Positions 58,601 through 64,000 of a stretch of 64,000 nucleotides of DNA are shown here, one piece after another. A program made the position numbers and the translations under genes. The notes beneath the pieces are model-generated. The model was given only the letters and a program-made list of their open reading frames with translations, ran no database searches and had not been told where the DNA came from. Location of the stretch: NCBI GenBank assembly GCA_034509495.1, contig CM067513.1, positions 16,948,047 to 17,012,046 of the forward strand, in the 5' to 3' direction. Origin of the DNA: Acestrorhynchus altus. Its lineage: Eukaryota; Chordata; Actinopteri; Characiformes; Acestrorhynchidae. Positions within the stretch are counted from its first letter, which is position 1, and every line of letters starts with the position of its first letter.

Positions 58601-60725
58601 TCCTGTGTGGCGCAGATCCCACAAAGCCTTGGACCCCATTTGTAAACAAGGCACAGTGCAGGCTGCTGGTGGTTCCATACTGGTGTAGGGTGTATTCCCC
58701 TGGAATGCGTTGGGTTCATTGGTCCTAAACACATCACCGACCAGTACCTGCTATGTTTCACTGCTTGGGCCACTTGCAGCCCTTCATGAACTACATGTAT
58801 TCACACAATAATGAGATATTCCAGCACCTTAATGGACTGTGCCATCGGGCCCAAGGTGTCCAGATTTGGTGTTATAACATACTCCCGGAATTTTTTGGGA
58901 CAACTTTTGTCCCAACTATCTAACACACACTTTCATGCCTTGCTTGAACGATAAATCTCTTTGCCATGAGTTTGCTGGCAAGTGTTCAACTTCATTCACA
59001 AGATAACAAATAAACATTCCAGTATTACATTCTCATTTCATACAATTATATTAAAAATGTATTATTATTTTTATTATTTGATGTTTCAGTGTTTAAGGCA
59101 TTCACATTTAGTGGATGTTAGTATCAAAAGATTTCCTTACAAGTAATTTTGGATCATTTCTATTGGTCCATTCATCTTAACATTTTGACAGTGTAAAGTC
59201 ACGTTTCTCAATCCTGCTCCTAGAGGCACCCCCCTGCATATTTCAAAGCTTACCCTATTCCCAACACACCTGATTCAACTAATCAGCTCATCAACAAGCC
59301 CTTCAGAGTTGCAAGCTAAAACATGCTGGGCAGGGGTGACCCCAGGACCAGGGTTGAGAAGCACTGGTGTAAGGAGCAGCTAGCAAGCTTCAAACTGTCA
59401 AAAAGGTTGTTGCATGAAAACAATCTGCTCTTTCTTTTGCCTCATTTTCTATTCCTACTCTGTACAGATGCATTATTTCATATGTTTACCTTTAAAAACC
59501 TATGTCTTATGATTATCTTATGATTCTTAGAGAATAGAGCGGTTCACTTTTTGGTTTTCAGTGTTTGAAAGAGTGATTGAATGACTGATGTACTGTTTCC
59601 CTAGGTCTCACCAAGAAGGAGGAGCATCTCAAGCCCAGTCAAAAGTATCTTGCTGTAAGGTATGTGCAAAAGGTATGTTTGTATCTGGGACTGGATCATG
59701 TACTTTACCTCGTCTCTCTTCCATTTCTGCAAAAGTTAACTGTCTCTCACATTCAATTACATTTATTCTTTTTTTTTTTTCCACTGATTCACTGACCTTT
59801 ATGCTGCCGATGCTTTTTCTTCCTTTACATTAATGCGTGGTCAATTACAGTACTGTGTTCCTGATATCAACCGTGCAGGGTTACTCTGTTCTGTCACAGC
59901 TCCACCTCCACCTTTACTGAAACTGACAGAGGAATGTTGGCTGCTATTACTTATGGAATTGGACCCATTGGTTGATCAGCTTGCTCTCTCCTAATTCCCT
60001 CATCCTGTAAGCATGTGCCATTCCTCCTTCAGACTGCGATTACGGGGATCCTTGCCTCCAAGGCCTGAGACACAAAGCAGTGGCTGCACTTCCACATTCA
60101 GGGACTAGAGGCTTGTTGCCAGGCAACGGCATTTTCCTGCTGCAAAGTGGACTTGTTTAACGAGAGAGTCCATTCAGATGACGAAGGCTATGTGGGTTTC
60201 TGTTCCTTTAAAATGAAAAAAAAAAAGACCACAGCTTGTGAGAGGACAGAGAGTTGCAGTTGTACATATTAGCCAGAGACACCAAAGTCTTTGATGGAAA
60301 ATGTGACATTCATAACTCAATTCATTAAAGTTTTGTTGCCAAATTAAACATGATGAGACTACAGTTGCAAGAAAAGCATGCACGAGGAGATGAGATGCAT
60401 GAGGACATGCCACCTTTTTCTTTGGGTTGTCTCTTCAGAATATGATCTTTTGCTGGAAGCAGACACTGCAGTCTGTGTTTGTTTATTTGTGGGTATGTGA
60501 TTGTTCATTTAATGGTGTTTGTCTCTGTGTGCTATTTGCAGGAAGATGCCCAGTCTGCTGGAGTATTTGAGTTACAACTGTAATTTCTTGGGCATCCTAG
60601 CAGGACCTACATGTTCCTACAATGACTACATAGCCTTTATTGAGGGTACGGGATACCACCACAAGCATGTGGAGTCCAATGGCAAGGAGAACGGCAAATG
60701 CAAGCAAAGTGATCCCTCTCCTAAG
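33253..60725 (+). CDS. mboat2: MBOAT2, lysophospholipid acyltransferase 2 (six internal exons)
   Basis: Six exons (33253-33398, 40707-40784, 52574-52669, 57363-57418, 59605-59659, 60542-60725) join into 205 codons with no stop. Family knowledge: MBOAT2 is a multi-pass ER membrane enzyme that transfers acyl chains to lysophosphatidylethanolamine and lysophosphatidic acid in the Lands remodelling cycle. The part encoded here covers the N-terminal membrane region, starting VNFVVCQLF. It includes hydrophobic segments (VVATLLGFYLALFCFGW, YALHFLVQSG) and the MPSLLEYLSYNCNF..GILAGP stretch conserved in the family. Residues fit MBOAT2 better than MBOAT1 (LEYLSYNCNF, TQKITSLA-EIHDG). The catalytic Asn and His lie downstream, outside the window. 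The first exon was not found, and no exon follows 60725 before 64000. Teleosts can have two copies (2a/2b), and which one this is cannot be told. Confidence 0.95.
33402..33430. repeat. (GT)n microsatellite at the exon 2 donor site
   Basis: The donor GTGAGT is the first part of a GT tract extending to 33430. Several alternative GT dinucleotides lie within 30 bases of the true donor. Confidence 0.95.
34346..34515. mobile_element. palindromic MITE, copy 2
   Basis: taccgtattttccggacta at the left and tagtccagaaaatacggta at the right, with inner GCGGCTTATA repeats. It is the inverted counterpart of 3596-3771 at about the same length, and also a potential long hairpin within intron 2. Confidence 0.85.
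36255..36562. mobile_element. MITE family A, partial
   Basis: Shares aaacatgagccagataaag, gatgagttgggattgagg, cacagcaatgctccaaaa, gcaggataaactcttttt and tgtcccaatgcttttgcca with other family members. Confidence 0.75.
36703..36739. repeat. (TA)n microsatellite
   Basis: About 18 TA units. Confidence 0.97.
36770..37890. other. intron 2, no recognised feature
   Basis: Moderately GC-richer DNA with 60-116 codon chance frames on both strands; none shows splice sites or a family signature. Confidence 0.45.
37895..38158. mobile_element. MITE family A, partial
   Basis: Carries ataaacatgaaccagatga, ttttgggatgagttggagat, cacagcaatgctccaaaat and ctctttttaatacccttga. Confidence 0.75.
38159..38630. repeat. 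dispersed non-coding repeat
   Basis: Strings such as cagtactgcagtgacactg, ggatcagacacagctgtgct, ggtggtcctgtggggtcctg and tgaagaacagggtggaag belong to an abundant fish repeat, recognised from memory of fish genomes. No second copy was found in this window. Confidence 0.55.
39050..39240. repeat. GGTTCTT/AAGAACC-rich repeat
   Basis: Starts cactgtaaaaaagaataaag and contains caaagaaccattgttggttg and ccaaaattgttcttcatgg. Confidence 0.5.
39560..39875. mobile_element. hAT-like MITE, family C
   Basis: Contains ttttcacattgtcattttcacatcatgta and cattcagctaaaacatattggg in pieces, and ends atatcgcccagccctgtt; compare 13290-13447. The left border is approximate. Confidence 0.55.
39876..40706. other. end of intron 2, no recognised feature
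   Basis: Non-coding sequence leading to the exon 3 acceptor, with a GGGTTTTATTGCAG pyrimidine-rich acceptor region at 40693-40706. Confidence 0.5.
40707..40784 (+). CDS. mboat2: mboat2 exon 3
   Basis: The first G completes the Trp codon. The exon then encodes YALHFLVQSGLTYGIMIF and TGVEHMH, plus AG of a split Arg codon (phase 2). The acceptor is TTGCAG and the donor GTTAGA. It corresponds to the next predicted membrane segment. Confidence 0.95.
40996..41520. mobile_element. non-autonomous DNA transposon with about 28-bp inverted repeats
   Basis: The left end gctcccctccaaaagtattg and the right end caatacttttggaggggagt are inverse, and continue as gggacagtgag / ctcactgttc. The 525-bp interior is non-coding. 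Some inner strings (ctgtagactgaaaacatt, tagatgtaaatacctgg) fit a common fish element. Superfamily not determined. Confidence 0.8.
42368..42425 (-). repeat. SINE tail fragment
   Basis: ttttctcccaattttatttagtgccaattaaccca, in pieces, matches the tail of the SINE copies at 18510 (same strand) and 50940 (opposite strand). Confidence 0.45.
42668..42812. repeat. GGTTCTT/AAGAACC-rich repeat
   Basis: Five gggttct units (aaagggttctctgc, gaagggttcttcag, agagggttctata, gaagggttctttta and a degenerate first one) alternate with gaacctt units. Confidence 0.55.
43558..44135. mobile_element. MITE family A copy interrupted by a family C MITE
   Basis: 43558-43690 carries the left part (ctgtatgtccaaatgtttgt, ttctaatcaatgccaatag, ctagaagggtataaatgc). 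44033-44135 carries the right part (aaagcaatgctgtagaat, aatacccttgatttcaaa, atgtgtccatatactata). Between them lies an inserted repeat ending gatatattgcccagtcct. Junctions are approximate, and the middle of the family A copy is also missing. Confidence 0.65.
43700..44032. mobile_element. hAT-like MITE, family C, nested
   Basis: Shares cttcatgccagagctc and the cagaaaaaagg..tttc..aagattgg block with 20440-20695, and ends atatattgcccagtcct. Confidence 0.6.
44378..44470. repeat. dispersed repeat (tttatttaaccaggttgatcc)
   Basis: agcctttatttaaccaggtt, gagacacagtgatctcttt and gaagcctggccaagac form a familiar fish repeat end; only about 90 bp is present. Confidence 0.5.
45220..45990 (-). pseudogene. 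Tc1/mariner transposase remnant
   Basis: On the minus strand, ETLGPSCQ*GTVQAGGGST (about 45585-45530) is followed by CGVFS*QEWCPLVHLNTSL and LLGDHLQLFVDLMYPHNED, then a decayed PRIMHRA near 45340. This is the central catalytic region of Tc1-like transposases (GGGS-MVWGVFS then D--PF--YP, then N-P-H-A). Stops and frameshifts are frequent. The N-terminal part (45600-45990) is only weakly recognisable. A related copy on the other strand lies at 58540-58910. Confidence 0.65.
45991..47139. other. intron 3, no recognised feature
   Basis: Non-coding; no family assigned. Confidence 0.5.
47143..47793. mobile_element. PIF-Harbinger-type non-autonomous transposon
   Basis: TGCCAGGTTCACATTA at the left and TAATGTGAACCTGGCA at the right are perfect 16-bp inverted repeats. 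They are flanked on both sides by TTA (47140-47142 and 47794-47796), a 3-bp duplication diagnostic of PIF-Harbinger elements. The 651-bp interior has no transposase or Myb-like frame. Confidence 0.85.
48470..48545. repeat. hAT MITE family D fragment
   Basis: aggggtgcacaactctattcc and ctgattcaactcatcagtt resemble the ends and centre of the copies at 59199 and 63190. Confidence 0.45.
48546..50030. other. intron 3, no recognised feature
   Basis: Non-coding; no family assigned. Confidence 0.5.
50031..50300 (+). repeat. tRNA-derived SINE, copy
   Basis: The head gcctccgagtggctcagtgg matches the tRNA A-box pattern (TGGCTCAGTGG). It is followed by ctaatgtgctagcactgtg, which is shared with the minus-strand copy at 53165-53410. 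The B box is degenerate. The body contains gctgcttgccattggcaatg. Confidence 0.65.
50636..51008 (+). repeat. tRNA-derived SINE, longest copy
   Basis: Begins ttgagtggcatagcggga with a decayed A box, then a B-box-like cattgaatccaggttcat and gctgcttaccatcggcat. The body includes ggtaggcatccgtcatgata. The tail ggggatgggtatttggcatg..aaaaagtgaaaaattgc ends in an A-rich run of the aaaaaataaaataaaac type. Only about 330 bp separates it from the preceding copy. Confidence 0.7.
51555..52210 (-). repeat. LINE 3'-end derived repeat
   Basis: catttacatttacagaattt followed by agcagacactctcatctaga and gtgacttacat is the inverse of the LINE end at about 61460-61506 (catctgctaaacgcca, aatgtaaatg). The following 400 bp (gggctggcccatttttggct, gaagtcaagtcttgaaatg across a line, gacaagagactgaatgagc) resembles fish LINE-associated sequence, but no protein frame could be read. 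Confidence 0.5.
52488..52525. repeat. possible MITE family A scrap upstream of exon 4
   Basis: tggtgcctggtcatccttccagtacttttgggat, in pieces, resembles ccacatccagtacttttgggat at 37956-37977. It is short and may be coincidental. Confidence 0.3.
52574..52669 (+). CDS. mboat2: mboat2 exon 4
   Basis: The first A completes the Arg codon. The exon encodes YCFVVALGYLMLCQITRVYV and FEYGMYSADFT, plus GG of a split Gly codon (phase 2). The acceptor is CTCCTCTCTGTAG and the donor GTAAGT. It contains a further membrane helix. Confidence 0.95.
52990..53160. repeat. dispersed repeat fragment
   Basis: ttatatttatggcttacgag and actgggaatcaaaccccact..tgtggtggctcactggtgg..tctgttgcaccacacca resemble a tRNA-like or LINE-derived fish repeat. 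Class uncertain. Confidence 0.4.
53165..53412 (-). repeat. tRNA-derived SINE, minus-strand copy
   Basis: Read on the minus strand from 53412: ggctccaagtggctcaatga (A box), tctaatgagctagcactctg, ggtttgtatcccgggtcatg (B-box-like GGTTTGTATCC) and gctgcttagag. It ends in a cattggggg-like inner part. Confidence 0.7.
53640..54290. repeat. degenerate DNA-transposon-like repeat
   Basis: gcttatagctcatgaaaacc near 53650 recurs as ggttatagctcatgaaaatc at 14970. Further right, aacacattccaaaaacgttg and ggaattggggttgtactg match the two ends of a familiar fish non-autonomous transposon. Borders are uncertain. Confidence 0.45.
54300..55500. other. intron 4, no recognised feature
   Basis: Non-coding; chance frames of 60-90 codons on both strands without family signature. 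Confidence 0.5.
55555..55621. repeat. (GA)n microsatellite
   Basis: About 33 GA units. Confidence 0.98.
56370..56455. repeat. GGTTCTT/AAGAACC-rich repeat
   Basis: aaaatggttctttgacttgg and atatagaaccatctatgg resemble segments at 42668. Confidence 0.4.
57363..57418 (+). CDS. mboat2: mboat2 exon 5
   Basis: The first G completes the Gly codon. The exon encodes PMMVITQKITSLAFEIHD, plus G of the next Gly codon (phase 1). The acceptor is CACCTCCAAG and the donor GTGAGT. The TQKITSLA..IHDG stretch is the MBOAT1/2 signature. Confidence 0.95.
57549..57888 (-). mobile_element. hAT-type MITE, family B, with target duplication
   Basis: Flanked by CCTAGATT (57541-57548) and CCTAGATC (57889-57896). The left tip agaggttctcaacc and the right part acagcccattggtggtcccc are the inverse of the copy at 8092-8314. 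Confidence 0.82.
58540..58910 (+). pseudogene. Tc1/mariner transposase remnant
   Basis: Frames on the plus strand give WNQLFLADGRVPVWRRSHK, then ALDPICKQGTVQAAGGSILV, a GVFPWNALGSLV stretch, then after a frameshift LGHLQPFMNYMYSHNNEIFQ and LCHRAQGVQIWCYN. This order matches the middle of Tc1-like transposases (VWRRP, GGS-MVWG, HL-PF--YP, Q-N--CHRA). Stops and one frameshift near 58770 inactivate it. The N- and C-terminal parts are lost. Confidence 0.7.
59199..59366. mobile_element. hAT-type MITE, family D, with target duplication
   Basis: tcacgtttctcaatcctgct at the left and gaccagggttgagaagcact at the right are inverse. Flanks are GTGTAAAG (59191-59198) and GTGTAAGG (59367-59374). Shares cccaacacacctgattcaac with 15725-15984. 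Confidence 0.82.
59605..59659 (+). CDS. mboat2: mboat2 exon 6
   Basis: GT completes the Gly codon. The exon encodes LTKKEEHLKPSQKYLAV, plus AG of an Arg codon (phase 2). The acceptor is TTTCCCTAG and the donor GTATGT. A hydrophilic, Lys/Glu-rich loop. Confidence 0.93.
60542..60725 (+). CDS. mboat2: mboat2 exon 7
   Basis: The first G completes Arg. The exon encodes 61 residues starting KMPSLLEYLSYNCNFLGILA and ending GKCKQSDPSPK in phase 0. The acceptor is GCTATTTGCAG and the donor GTAACT. It contains the family AGP motif (AGPTCSYNDYIAFIEG), followed by a variable Lys/Asn/His-rich loop. Confidence 0.95.
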
Positions 60726-60939
60726 GTAACTGGCCCTCTCAGCCCTGCGGCTCCCCCTGCTGGCAGAGTCACCCAATAATCACATTTGTTTAATAATCAA
60801 TTCAAAGTCTGTCTTCATGTTTGGATGTATGCAGTAGGACTCAAAAGTCTGGACACACCTACTCATGGAAGGGTTTCATTATTTGAATTATTAGTTTGCA
60901 TATTTTAGAACAGTAATAATTATGCTTGGTGTATGCATG

Positions 60940-61735
60940 GTGCATCATAACGGTTGTGTGGGTATTACCATAGCACTGCAGAAAAACCTATTAGAGGCTT
61001 CAAAAGACTTTAGATTGGGGCTCACATTCCAGCAGGATAACAACCCTGAACATACAGCCAGAGCTAGAGTGGAATGGTTTAGATCAACACACATTCATTT
61101 GTTAGAATGGCCCAGTCCAAGACTATGGCAAGACTTGGAAATTGCTGTTCAGAGATGCTCACCATCCAATTTGACTGAGCCTGAACTGTTTGGGCAAAAA
61201 TTTCAGCTTCTAGATGTGCAAAGCTGCTTCTTTTCTGTTGTGGCACCAAAATGGTGGAACGGACTTCCCCTGGGAGTCAGAACATCTGAGTCCCTCACTG
61301 TCTTCAAACGCAGACTGAAGACTCATCTGTTTCAGGAGTATTTAACTCCATAAAGACATTTGTTTCAACAGGATCTAAGTGTGAGGAATCTCTAGATTCT
61401 TGCCTCGTCTACTAGCTAAGGATATTTTATTAGTGAACAGCAAAGCATTTTGTAAGTCACTATGGATAAGGGCATCTGCTAAACGCCATAAATATAAATG
61501 TAAATGGTAGAAACACACCCCAACAGACTTGCAGCTGTAATTGCAGTGAAAGGTGGACCTGCAAAGTATTGACTCAAGGGCCGAGTACAAATGCATGCCA
61601 CCACACAACTTCTTGCTACTTTTTTGGATTATCACATAAAACCCCAATGAAATTCATTTGTTTGTGGGTGTAACGTAAACAAAAGTGTCAAAGTGGTATG
61701 TATACTTTTTCAAGGCACTGTATATGAACTTAAGG
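60940..61735 (+). pseudogene. Tc1/mariner transposase remnant split by a LINE
   Basis: NGCVGITIALQKNLLEASKD, LTFQQDNNPEHTARARVEWF (second catalytic Asp), HIHLLEWPSP and DLEIAVQRCSPSNLTE are in Tc1 order. The DLNPIENLW segment carrying the third acidic residue is deleted between about 61112 and 61130. The coding stretch is cut at 61226 by a 280-bp LINE insertion and resumes at 61507 with the C-terminal end (gcagctgtaattgcagtgaa, ggtggacctgcaaagtattg, stop). It runs to a terminal-repeat-like tatactttttcaaggcactg at about 61710-61729. Confidence 0.8.
61227..61506 (+). mobile_element. nested 5'-truncated LINE 3' end
   Basis: Encodes VVAPKWWNGLPLGVRTSESL and TVFKRRLKTHLFQEYLTP then a stop, the typical end of an L2/Jockey-like LINE protein. 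This is followed by a 3' UTR ending ctatggataagggcatctgc..aaacgccataaatataaatgtaaatg in pieces. Removing it rejoins the Tc1 sequence (…gtgcaaagctg / gtagaaacac…). Confidence 0.8.
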
Positions 61736-62834
61736 ACTGCCTTTATCTATACAGTCAGAGAACTGCAGGTCTTACAACATATCTCTTGTGACTAATTGAG
61801 GATGTCTGTTAGTGGGTGTCATGAGTGTGAACAGATGACTCTGGACACGTTTTGCTGACATGTTTCTGCTTTTCTGTTACTACAAACAAGATAAAAAAGC
61901 CATGCTGGTTACAGCACAGCCACTGAAATGTTTACAAGCGGATCAATTTTGTGTGCACAACTTATTACCAGAATAGTCAGTGCCAGCCTGCTTTCAGTTC
62001 TCCTTTGCTGTGTTTGTTTTAGGGCATCAGCTCAGCTAAGAATGTCTTGAAATGAAAACACCATTAAAAAAAGGGAAGCCTATTGCACACACTGACAGTG
62101 TTGTGATCTTATATCTACCTCTATCTGAGAACGCAGCTGGGTGTGTGTTGGGTCCCCAAAGCAGATAGTAATTTCAGAAAGGAGAATTTGTCTTATTCAG
62201 GTGAAGTGGAGTGAAGTAGTTCTGCACATTGCTATAGAGATTAGCCCAGTCAGCACTTTTCTCCTTCCTCCAACACACCACAGTGTTAGTGTCTCTTTGA
62301 TTGACTCCACCGGCCAGTCTCGGCCCTTTGTGAGCACCAGGCTCTAATTAAAACGGGTGAGGGATTTATCATGATCACTAAAAAATTGATGAAAGTTCTA
62401 TAGCCCAAGAGTTTTTGAGCTCATCGTGTGCAGTTTTAATCCGACCATAAAGGTGCACAGACGTCCGAGATTCATTGCTTGGTTAGGAATATTTGAGCTT
62501 TTCTCTATGAAGACTGTGAATAGCCTATAAGTCATAGGTAGAGCGATATAACTTTCAGGTTTTGCAGTCTGCTCTCTTATTGATCAAACACAGATACACA
62601 TGCCCAAAGCACTGAAAAATGGACGTTAAACCTACCAGTGAGGTGCTGTTGCTTTTCCCACGACAAGAAAGCAACATGGATTTGCAGAGTGGATTATTCT
62701 CGTTACTCAAGTTGAGCTAAAGTTACACATGAAGTGAAATTCTGGAGCTGTTCAGCCTTTTGTTGGGGACTCAGCTTGCCACTCAATGGTGTGATTCTTG
62801 TGCCCACATGAGGCCCACATGGCAAGGTTATTTT
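61736..62834. other. intron 7, no recognised feature
   Basis: Searched for MBOAT2 exon 8 (a hydrophobic segment following the SPSP loop) without success; nothing else assigned. Confidence 0.5.
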
Positions 62835-62965
62835 CAGTACCAGTAAAAAGTTGGACAAAAGGACTGGGACACTTGCCCATTCATTGTTTCTTTCAAAATC
62901 AAGGGGATTTTTTTTTTAAGTTTATCCTGTTTTTGTTGGAGTAGCTGTCTGTACTGTCTAGGAAA
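62835..62965. mobile_element. MITE family A end fragment
   Basis: ttggacaaaaggactgggac, cattcattgtttctttcaaa, tttatcctgtttttgttgga and gtagctgtctgtactgtcta match the family in the orientation of the 21311 copy. Confidence 0.65.
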
Positions 62966-62984
62966 GTTAGTTAAGTAAGTACAT

Positions 62985-63085
62985 TTATTTATTTGTAAAG
63001 CCCCGTTCATACTAGATGGCAATTCAAAGTGCTTTAGAGAAAAAAAATCTAATAAGAAAAATAAATAAATAGTACAAACATGAGC
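62985..63085. repeat. possible LINE 3'-end fragment
   Basis: catttatttatttgtaaagc and caattcaaagtgctttagag resemble a common fish LINE tail (tttatatagcgc...caaagtgcttta). Confidence 0.35.
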
Positions 63086-63189
63086 ACCTTGTGCATGTAA
63101 AAGTTGCCGTTTTCTGCACCCTAAGTGAGCAAGAACACAGCCTCAAGCTTATCAGCCCCTGGGATACCTTTGCTAACTATTGAAAAACC

Positions 63190-63300
63190 TGTAAGGCAGG
63201 GGTAGGCACCTCTAGTCCTTGAGTGTCACACAGCTTTGTGCTCCTCCTGCTCAAGTACACCTGATTCAGCTCACCTGTTGATTCCAGGTTCAGCAGGTCT
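63190..63300. repeat. hAT MITE family D-like fragment
   Basis: aaggcaggggtaggcacctc and acacctgattcagctcacct are variants of the family D end and centre. Confidence 0.4.
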
Positions 63301-63334
63301 GTTAATTTTAACAAATTACCGCTTTCATGCCCTG

Positions 63335-63500
63335 AAGGACGAACAAGGATGGACAAGATTAGAAATGAGCAGATCAGAGGGACAGTGAAGGTGGAGCAGT
63401 TTGGCGATGAAGCCAGAGAGGCCAAATTGAGATGGTTTGGACATGTGTTGAGGAGGAACAGTGGATATATTGGACAAAGAATGTTGGAGACGGAATGAAG
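63335..63500 (+). pseudogene. LINE ORF2 C-terminal fragment
   Basis: The plus strand encodes RTRMDKIRNEQIRGTVKVEQ, FGDEAREAKLRWFGHVLRRN and SGYIGQRMLE, then a stop. This is a well-known C-terminal segment of fish non-LTR retrotransposon proteins. No other part of the element is recognisable. Confidence 0.65.
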
Positions 63501-63837
63501 GAGAAGACTACATGGATAAACTCCCTGTTGGAACGACTGATTAACAGTTTTCAGGGCATTATGTTGGTAAGGGATCATGTAGAGGATTCTAGTTATGAAA
63601 TCCCATATAAAAGTGTTTCCATGTCAAAGCAAGTCATATTACATTTTAGGTTTTTATTGGTATTAAAGTTGACAGTCCAGTGCTACTAGCTGCTCTGCCT
63701 TATACCAGTAAACTTGCCAACATTAAGAGTTATTTTTGGATGACTCTATTAAGCTGGTTTTATTTCACTATTATATTTCTTGTTGCTGATTTAAATACTG
63801 CAACACCACCTCTCAGCCTGCCTGCAACCCTGCTTAT

Positions 63838-64000
63838 AGATATTAAAATCCCCAGTAATTAAAACATCAAACTCAGATAATATTGTACACAGCAGTTCTG
63901 CAGAGTCTTCAAGAAAACCTGAATGTAGCGTGGGTGGATGGGAGATGACAAACAGTGGAGCAGGATGATTACTCTTCAGTTGTACTGCCAAGTATTCAAA
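63838..64000 (-). pseudogene. LINE endonuclease fragment
   Basis: On the minus strand, AVQLKSNHPAPLFVI, HPPTLHSGFLEDSAELL, ILSEFDVLI-GDFNI contain the GDFN metal-binding motif of apurinic-type LINE endonucleases. The fragment runs off the right edge of the window. Confidence 0.65.

Noticed and set aside
33253..60725. Assignment to MBOAT1 instead of MBOAT2
   Set aside because: The exon 5 and exon 7 residues (TSLAFEIHDG, MPSLLEYLSYNCNFLGILAGP) and the RHVVATLLGFYLALFCFGW stretch fit MBOAT2; MBOAT1 differs at many of these positions.

Overview
The window looks like nuclear DNA from a ray-finned fish, probably a teleost. It is AT-rich and non-coding for more than 98% of its length. It is packed with fish-type mobile elements: Tc1/mariner, hAT and PIF-Harbinger remnants, Rex1/L2-like LINEs and tRNA-derived SINEs. 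It also carries long GT, CT, GA, TA and AAT microsatellites. No bacterial-style operons, rRNA, intact tRNA genes or CRISPR arrays are visible. An ostariophysan fish is possible from the repeat mix, but the sequence does not settle the species.

One real gene is present: part of MBOAT2, a lysophospholipid acyltransferase of the membrane-bound O-acyltransferase family, on the + strand. Six consecutive coding exons can be placed to the base at 33253-33398, 40707-40784, 52574-52669, 57363-57418, 59605-59659 and 60542-60725. All have GT/AG splice sites, and the split codons join without a frame break to give 205 codons. They match what are expected to be exons 2-7. The start exon is not found, so it lies upstream of the window or was missed in the first 33 kb. 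The catalytic Asn/His half of the enzyme is encoded beyond base 64000. Everything left of 33252 is therefore intron 1 or upstream DNA.

Layout. At 1-6 kb there is a Tc1 fossil, a MITE, a palindromic MITE and a structurally complete but non-autonomous LTR retrotransposon (3923-5687, target duplication CACAT). At 6-13 kb there are microsatellites, an hAT MITE, a decayed hAT transposase (minus) and an internally deleted Rex1-like LINE (minus). At 13-26 kb there are scattered MITEs, a Tc1 fossil, SINEs and a LINE tail. At 26-33 kb three LINE copies lie in a row, all on the minus strand. At 33-60.7 kb the MBOAT2 exons are separated by introns of about 0.9 to 11.8 kb filled with MITEs, SINEs, a PIF-Harbinger element and Tc1 fossils. 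At 60.7-64 kb there is a Tc1 copy with a LINE inserted in it, then further fragments.

No multi-gene system is encoded here. The most interesting material is structural: the LTR element with its repetitive GC-rich interior, elements whose duplicated target sites can be read directly, insertions nested inside other insertions, and MBOAT2 exon 2 squeezed between a MITE fragment and a GT microsatellite.
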